A stretch of 29,354 bases of DNA from Verrucomicrobiota bacterium. GTDB lineage: Bacteria; Verrucomicrobiota; Verrucomicrobiia; Opitutales; Seribacteraceae. Where the stretch lies: NCBI GenBank assembly GCA_014382645.1, contig JACNJI010000218.1:1-29354 (forward strand). Direction: 5' to 3'. The position numbers and the translations under genes were made by a program. The notes under the pieces are model-generated. The model made no database searches. It was not told where the DNA came from and worked only from the letters and a program-made list of their open reading frames with translations. Below, in pieces: positions 24,663 through 29,354 of the stretch; the first letter of the stretch is position 1; each line of letters starts with the position of its first letter.

Positions 24663-25612
24663 ACATAAAACGGAATCTACTAGTCCGTATCTCTTGGGCG
24701 GCAGTCTTTCTCATTCCGGCACTCCTCCATGGCCAAGTCCGTGAAGTGCGCATCACCAGTTCCATAGACGGTTCCGAGCAACCTGCCATCTTCTTTGCCC
24801 CCGCAAAAAAGGATGCGCCCTCGCCACTTCTCGTCACCCTTCATTCTTGGAGCGCCGACTACCGACAGAAACTCCACAAGTCCATGGAGAATCATTGCGT
24901 GAAAAATGGTTGGGCCTACGTTCACCCGAACTTCCGAGGCCCAAACCGAAACCCAAAGGCCACGGGTTCCGATCTCGCGGTGCAAGATGTCCTCGACGCC
25001 GTTGATTTTGCCAAGAAACAAACCAATGTAGACGAGAAACGGATTCTCCTGATCGGCACGTCGGGCGGTGGTTATATGAGCCTCCTCATGGCCGGACGCA
25101 CTCCCCACCTCTGGGCAGGTGTATCCGCATGGGTACCCATAGCCGACCTCGCCGCATGGCACGCCGAATGCAAGGCCAAGGGAAGAAAATACGCCCGCGA
25201 AATCGAACTCTCCTGCGGGGGAGCCCCCAAGGCATCGGATAAAGTGGATGAGCAATATCACAAACGGTCGCCACTCACCTACTTGCCCAAAGCAAAGGGC
25301 ATCGTAAACCTAGACATAAATGCCGGCATTCGAGACGGTCACTCCGGAAGCGTTCCCGTTAGCCACAGCCTCCACGCCTTCAATGCCGTCGCAGAAAAAA
25401 AAGACCAAGTTCCGAAAACCCTCATCGACGAACTCGTCCAAACCGCCAAAGTCCCCGGCTCCCATGTCTTCTCCGGCAAAGACCTCAGCTATGGCAAAAA
25501 GCAACCTCTCTTCCGGCGTATTTCCGCAAAAGCTCGGGTCACCCTCTTCCATGGAGGTCACGAGCTTGTTGCACCCGCCGCCCTAGCTTGGCTGGCCACG
25601 AAAAGCAAGTGA
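24659..25612 (+). CDS. Secreted alpha/beta hydrolase (prolyl oligopeptidase-like)
   Basis: 317 residues. The N-terminal signal (LVRISWAAVFLIPALLHGQ) is followed by an alpha/beta hydrolase core: LLVTLHSWSADYR, an NFRGPNRNPKATGSDLAVQD loop, and the nucleophile elbow GTSGGG with Ser135. A late FHGGHELV supplies the catalytic His, with an Asp expected before it. Probably an esterase or peptidase acting in the periplasm or outside. It is coupled by overlap to the CehA/McbA-type gene upstream and to the unknown secreted protein downstream (GTGA). Confidence 0.85.
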   Translation: MNIKRNLLVRISWAAVFLIPALLHGQVREVRITSSIDGSEQPAIFFAPAKKDAPSPLLVTLHSWSADYRQKLHKSMENHCVKNGWAYVHPNFRGPNRNPKATGSDLAVQDVLDAVDFAKKQTNVDEKRILLIGTSGGGYMSLLMAGRTPHLWAGVSAWVPIADLAAWHAECKAKGRKYAREIELSCGGAPKASDKVDEQYHKRSPLTYLPKAKGIVNLDINAGIRDGHSGSVPVSHSLHAFNAVAEKKDQVPKTLIDELVQTAKVPGSHVFSGKDLSYGKKQPLFRRISAKARVTLFHGGHELVAPAALAWLATKSK

Positions 25613-27018
25613 ACGTCCCAAAGCTCCGGTTGCCCCAATCCGCACTTCTGTTTGCGGTCACAACCTTTCTCAACGCCGGAACACTTGTTCGCGAGGCCCG
25701 TTGGCTAATCCCAAAAGGTGAACCCCTTCTCGTTCGTGAATTTCAAGAACTTGCAATCGTTAATTCGCAATGGCAATCGAGTGGCGACCTGAAAATTGAT
25801 CAAGCTCCGGAAGCCGTGACCCTCCACTCTAAGGGGAACGACCCTTCTCTCGAAACCGCCCTTCCTCCGGGAACAATCGGACCGCTCCTCGTCACCCTCC
25901 GTTGTCGGGCAAACACCTACAACCCCGCTCAACTTTTTTGGCGAGGAAATAGGCAAGGCTACGCTTCCATCCGTTCCACCTCCGTCCCACTGTACCCAAC
26001 CGCCGACTTCGCCGACTTCACTTTTCATTTGGAAACCAACGCCACCCTCACCCACCTCCGCCTCGACCCTTTCCCCGCTGCCGGACACCTCTCCGTTCAA
26101 CGTCTGACCTTTTCCCGCATCGGCTTGGGTTCTCCTTCAAACTCGGAAGCCCATTTCGTTCCATCTTCGGGGGACGCAACCATCCGAGCTCCCGCACTCG
26201 GTTCGGAAATCGTCGTCACCACCACTTCCCGTCTTGCCGGAGCCGTCCACTCGCTCAAGTGGAAGGGCAAGGAATTCATCGACAGCCATGACCACGGTCG
26301 GCAACTCCAATCCGCCTCAAATTTCGATGCAGGAGGTAGCTTTCATCCCGAAACCTTCAATCCCACCGAGGCGGGTTCTCGCAACGACGGAGTAGGTTCG
26401 GTTGCCACCAGTCGACTCCTTCGTCTCACCTCTTCGGGAAACTCACTCACTACCACTAACCGCATGGCCTTCTGGATCGCCCCGAGGCAATCCTCCGGTG
26501 AAAACCCCGCAAAAAACAAAACTCTGCTATCCCGGCATATTTTAAAAAAGAACATTCAAATCGGCCACCGTGACTTTTCAAACGTTCTACCCTACGACGT
26601 AACCTTCACCGTCCCTCACGGCGAAAACCACCGCTACGCGCAGTTCGAAGTTCTTACAGGCTACATGCCTCCGGAATTCTCAAAGTTTTGGAAGTTCGTT
26701 CCCGAAAGCGGTAAGCTCGCCTCCCTCTCCGACGGTCCCGGTGAGCAACCTTTTCCCGTCGTGCTCTCCACTCCGAACGGCTCGCACGCCATGGCCTGCA
26801 TTCCAAGAGAAAGTCCTTCCGCAAATTGTCGGGGTCCGGGCTACGGACGCTTTCGCTTTTCCACAGAAGAAGTAGTGAAATGGAACGTCGTGTATCGTCT
26901 CAGAAACAAAAATGGCATTCCTCCCGCAAACTATTCATTTCGCTTGTTCGTCGTAGTCGGCGACCTCAAAACCGTTCGCTCCACGCTCGTCCAACTCGGT
27001 TTACCACATCCTCGCTGA
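25609..27018 (+). CDS. Unrecognised secreted protein
   Basis: 469 residues from GTG 25609, which overlaps the previous stop as GTGA and leads a likely signal peptide (KLRLPQSALLFAVTTFLNAG). A TTG at 25588 is a less likely start. The body is beta-rich with few charged helices. Residues about 60-175 resemble a carbohydrate-binding jelly-roll-like segment (LLVTLRCRANTY, ADFADFTFHLETN). Residues about 213-260 hold a distinctive SLKWKGKEFIDSHDHGRQLQ block followed by FNPTEAGSRNDGVGS. A polysaccharide-related role, perhaps mutarotase- or lyase-like folding, is speculation. No catalytic motif is recognised. Confidence 0.7.
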   Translation: MNVPKLRLPQSALLFAVTTFLNAGTLVREARWLIPKGEPLLVREFQELAIVNSQWQSSGDLKIDQAPEAVTLHSKGNDPSLETALPPGTIGPLLVTLRCRANTYNPAQLFWRGNRQGYASIRSTSVPLYPTADFADFTFHLETNATLTHLRLDPFPAAGHLSVQRLTFSRIGLGSPSNSEAHFVPSSGDATIRAPALGSEIVVTTTSRLAGAVHSLKWKGKEFIDSHDHGRQLQSASNFDAGGSFHPETFNPTEAGSRNDGVGSVATSRLLRLTSSGNSLTTTNRMAFWIAPRQSSGENPAKNKTLLSRHILKKNIQIGHRDFSNVLPYDVTFTVPHGENHRYAQFEVLTGYMPPEFSKFWKFVPESGKLASLSDGPGEQPFPVVLSTPNGSHAMACIPRESPSANCRGPGYGRFRFSTEEVVKWNVVYRLRNKNGIPPANYSFRLFVVVGDLKTVRSTLVQLGLPHPR

Positions 27019-27069
27019 AAACAAGCAAACTATTGCCCTTTGAAGTTTCTATCGTTAAGTGAGTTAGGA

Positions 27070-27408
27070 ATGATCAAGACTTGGATCGGCAGTTTTAGGC
27101 TAATAGGTATAATCGAAGGTATTTCCTACCTTCTGCTTCTCGGCGTAGCCATGCCGTTGAAGTACTATTTTGGGGATGTCGCGATCGATGAATCCGGAAA
27201 AACCATTTATGCAAATGCGATCTACGTAAAGATCACAGGCATGGCCCACGGCATCCTCTTCATTCTCTACGGTCTGTTGCTGGCCATAGCCATGCGTCAC
27301 CACAAATGGAGCCTAGGTTATGGAGCCTACTTGCTCGGAGCGGCCTTCATCCCACTCGGGACTTTTTACACGGACCGCAAGCTACGCGAACTGGAATCCC
27401 AGAACTAG
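27070..27408 (+). CDS. DUF3817 integral membrane protein
   Basis: 112 residues with three membrane segments. The N-terminal FRLIGIIEGISYLLLLGVAMPLKYY, the central VKITGMAHGILFILYGLLLA and the C-terminal GAAFIPLGTFYTDRKL match the DUF3817 family, of unknown role. ATG 27070 has AGGA immediately upstream (very short spacing). A TTG at 27040 in frame is an alternative. It lies 51 bases after the unknown secreted protein and may be the last gene of the cluster. It ends seven bases from the convergent hydrolase gene. Confidence 0.83.
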   Translation: MIKTWIGSFRLIGIIEGISYLLLLGVAMPLKYYFGDVAIDESGKTIYANAIYVKITGMAHGILFILYGLLLAIAMRHHKWSLGYGAYLLGAAFIPLGTFYTDRKLRELESQN

Positions 27409-27414
27409 GGCGCT

Positions 27415-28623
27415 TCACCTAACCATCACCTGACTACTGACGAGGACTTTTCGCTCGTCGGTTAAGTCGACGTACCAAGCGGTGGCTTCCTTGGGAGGGG
27501 AGTCGCCTTTGATGCTGTGGCCATCGACAGCCAGATTCTTAGTCGTCCAAGGTCGGGCTTTGTTTTCGGTGTGCGAACCCGTGGTGTAATGCAGACGAGC
27601 GGAAATCAACTTTGTGGACGCCTTGACCTGCGCGATCAATTGACCGGCCTTGAGCTCGGGACTCGAAACCACCGGCATGGGAACACCGCCCTTGAGGTAT
27701 TGGTCGACGAAAGGGAAGAACTCGGGGAAGTCGAAAATGTGGCCGTGGCGCATCCTTAACTGTATGCTGTAGTTCTTTTCCGTTCTAACGAGGGCGCATG
27801 ACTTGGCGTAACTGTCCATTGGGTAAGCAAAATCGTTGGTGCCATTGATAAAGGCCACCGGCATGCGAGCCGAAGCAAGATAACTGGACGGGTCCCAAAG
27901 CTTGTGCCATTTGTCCGACTGGGCTTGGTTCATTTTCCCGAACTCGGAAGCTTTCCAGACACTGTTGTCGCGCAAGAAACCGCATCCGTAAACGGGCATG
28001 GCGAACTTAAATCGGGAATCCACTCCCGCCACGATACAAGTGAGGTAACCACCCCAGCTTATGCCCGTAACCCCGATGCGATCAACGTCCACTTCGTCGA
28101 AACTGCGAATCAACGAGTGGGCAAGAAGCACATTGGCCACGGCATGGTATGACCATTGATTCTCAACAGGCTCGTCGATCGTTGCAAATTTCTCTTTGTG
28201 ACCTTGATCGGGGCCGCCGTCGGGCAAGGGCTTACGGCCCGCTCCTTTGCCGGCCAAGTCCATAGCGATGGCGACGTAGCCACGCTTTGCCCAAAGCTCG
28301 GCCCACTTCTCGAAAGCGGCGCCACCACCACCGTGGACAAGAACGAGTGCAGGAAAAGTCTTCCCCTTGATCCCGAAACTAGCGGGCGAAGCATAGTAGG
28401 CGAAGACATTGGTGAGTTTCCCCTTGTAAGAGAGACCCCTGTAGGTAAGCGATTTCACCTTAGACTCCTCATTCACCCAATTGTAGGTAGGAGTCTTGGA
28501 TAGCGCATGGACCTCCCAAGGAATAAACTTCGGCAGAGGAAGTGGTTCGGCTCCATTCGCAAACACAGCCAACAGCAAGAGGGACGCAACAAACAGAAAA
28601 AAGTTGGGTTTCATAAATCTCAT
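27415..28623 (-). CDS. Secreted alpha/beta hydrolase (acetylxylan esterase/dienelactone hydrolase-like)
   Basis: 402 residues from ATG 28623 (or 399 from ATG 28614). The signal peptide is FFLFVASLLLLAVFANG then AEP. The fold marks are ALVLVHGGGGAAFEKWAELW, AIAMDLAGKGAGR and the nucleophile elbow GISWGG with Ser189. After these come MPVAFINGTNDFAYP (acid) and RMRHGHIFDFPEF (His). The C-terminal about 90 residues form a beta-rich add-on domain (LIAQVKASTKLISARLHYTT). Likely removes ester groups from extracellular polymers. No Shine-Dalgarno is seen; a leader hairpin lies at 28640-28662. It is divergent from the dihydrouridine synthase gene. Confidence 0.86.
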   Translation of the reverse strand: MRFMKPNFFLFVASLLLLAVFANGAEPLPLPKFIPWEVHALSKTPTYNWVNEESKVKSLTYRGLSYKGKLTNVFAYYASPASFGIKGKTFPALVLVHGGGGAAFEKWAELWAKRGYVAIAMDLAGKGAGRKPLPDGGPDQGHKEKFATIDEPVENQWSYHAVANVLLAHSLIRSFDEVDVDRIGVTGISWGGYLTCIVAGVDSRFKFAMPVYGCGFLRDNSVWKASEFGKMNQAQSDKWHKLWDPSSYLASARMPVAFINGTNDFAYPMDSYAKSCALVRTEKNYSIQLRMRHGHIFDFPEFFPFVDQYLKGGVPMPVVSSPELKAGQLIAQVKASTKLISARLHYTTGSHTENKARPWTTKNLAVDGHSIKGDSPPKEATAWYVDLTDERKVLVSSQVMVR

Positions 28624-28639
28624 AAAATAACGAGAAGTA

Positions 28640-28662
28640 AGGAAAGGGCGAATTCCTTTCCT
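28640..28662. repeat. Inverted repeat in divergent gap
   Basis: AGGAAAGG at 28640-28647 pairs with CCTTTCCT at 28655-28662 around a 7-base loop (GCGAATT). It sits 17 bases upstream of the minus-strand hydrolase ATG, so it would lie in that mRNA leader or act as an operator. No U-tract follows on either strand, which argues against a terminator. Confidence 0.4.
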
Positions 28663-28730
28663 CGAATTTAACTAATTATGATTTTCACTTTGGACTTTCG
28701 TAAATCGGGTATTCCGGAGATAATAGGCGT

Positions 28731-29354
28731 GTGTTTTCTCTCGGCAAACTCAAGCTCGGCTCCAACCTTTTTCTTTCACCATTGGCAGGTTATACCAACC
28801 TGCCCTTTCGGTTGGTGATTCGGGAAATCGGTGGTGTCGACTTATGTACCACGGATCTCGTCAACGCTCGCTCCCTGCTCGAGAAGAACCCGAAGGCGAT
28901 CAAGCTAATCGAGACCAACGAAGCGGACAGTCCGCTCTCCGTTCAGCTTTTTGGAGGCGTTCCTGAGGAAATGCGGGATGCGGCCGCTTATCTGGAATCA
29001 ATCGGCATGGACTCGGTAGACGTCAACATGGGTTGCCCCGTCCCAAAGGTCACTAAGACCGGCGGCGGAGCTTCCATGATGACGGAACTCCCTAAGACAC
29101 AAGCCCTCATACGGGCAATGACCGACGCAATTAACATACCCGTAACGGCCAAGATGCGACTCGGCTGGGATGATAAAAACCTAACTGCTCCCGATCTCGC
29201 CAAGGCCCTTGAGGACGCCGGGGTCTCCGCCATTTTCGTACATGGCCGGACGCGGGCCCAAGGGTTCGACGGAACCGTCAATCTCGACGGCATTCGCAAA
29301 GTCGTGGAAGCGGTGGACAACATCCCGGTGATCGGCAATGGCGACGTCACCACA
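28731..29354 (+). CDS. dus: tRNA-dihydrouridine synthase (DusB-like), cut by window end
   Basis: An FMN enzyme that reduces uridine to dihydrouridine in tRNA using NAD(P)H. The first 208 codons are present and the frame runs off the window at 29354. GTG 28731 is chosen because GGAGA lies at 28716-28720 and the sequence begins close to the usual start (LGSNLFLSPLAGYTNLPFR). Motifs are the catalytic Cys102 in NMGCP, VTKTGGGASMM, AKMRLGW, VHGRTRAQGF and GNGDV at the edge. All expected residues up to that point are intact. Cytoplasmic. Confidence 0.93.
   Translation, partial: MFSLGKLKLGSNLFLSPLAGYTNLPFRLVIREIGGVDLCTTDLVNARSLLEKNPKAIKLIETNEADSPLSVQLFGGVPEEMRDAAAYLESIGMDSVDVNMGCPVPKVTKTGGGASMMTELPKTQALIRAMTDAINIPVTAKMRLGWDDKNLTAPDLAKALEDAGVSAIFVHGRTRAQGFDGTVNLDGIRKVVEAVDNIPVIGNGDVTT

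Noticed and set aside
1..29354. CRISPR array, insertion sequence, integrase or replication origin
   Set aside because: No regularly spaced repeats, transposase or integrase motifs, terminal inverted repeats or DnaA-box clusters were noticed on either strand.

Overview
The window looks like chromosomal DNA from a heterotrophic bacterium of the PVC group, most likely Verrucomicrobiota (Planctomycetota is the alternative). The evidence is the family mix: a DUF1501 Tat-exported protein, a DUF1080 domain protein, a DUF6807 (PmoA-like) protein, Tat-exported sugar isomerase and amidohydrolase, a ceramidase-like protein, and a propeller/HEAT/cytochrome c protein with one CxxCH heme site. Many genes lack a clear Shine-Dalgarno sequence. 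No phage, insertion sequence, CRISPR array or replication origin was seen.

Left part (1-7.1 kb): a minus-strand tRNA-Ser(GCU) is followed by about 560 bases with no secure gene, but with hairpins and a 52-residue candidate ORF. Next come an apparently solitary cytosine methyltransferase very like M.HhaI (minus), a Tat-exported sugar isomerase/epimerase (minus), a lipoprotein with about four fibronectin-III-like domains (plus), a VanZ-like membrane protein (minus), RmuC (plus) and a DUF6807 protein (minus).

Middle (7.1-13.3 kb): 7.2-8.3 kb appears partly decayed, with a plus-strand ORF cut by an in-frame TGA and minus-strand fragments. It is followed by DUF1501 (plus), a TIGR01777 epimerase (minus), a small AT-rich patch with a tiny membrane protein, and a divergent pair (DUF1080 minus, acetylxylan-esterase-like hydrolase plus). 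The gap of that pair holds a perfect 14-bp palindrome.

Right part (13.3-29.35 kb): a two-gene minus-strand operon joins a ceramidase-like protein to a 1295-residue protein fusing propeller, HEAT-like region, cytochrome c and alpha/beta hydrolase. Divergent from it, about 86 bases away, is a tightly packed plus-strand cluster: Tat amidohydrolase, ABC ATPase, ABC-2-type permease, CehA/McbA-type PHP metallohydrolase, secreted alpha/beta hydrolase, an unrecognised secreted protein and a DUF3817 protein. Then come a minus-strand secreted alpha/beta hydrolase and the 5' part of a dihydrouridine synthase gene that runs off the window.

Functionally the region is dominated by exported hydrolases and oxidoreductases of the sort used to break down polysaccharides, esters and lipids outside the cytoplasm. 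Housekeeping genes (rmuC, dus, tRNA-Ser) lie among them. All calls rest on reading the sequence and on recall of the families; no searches were run.
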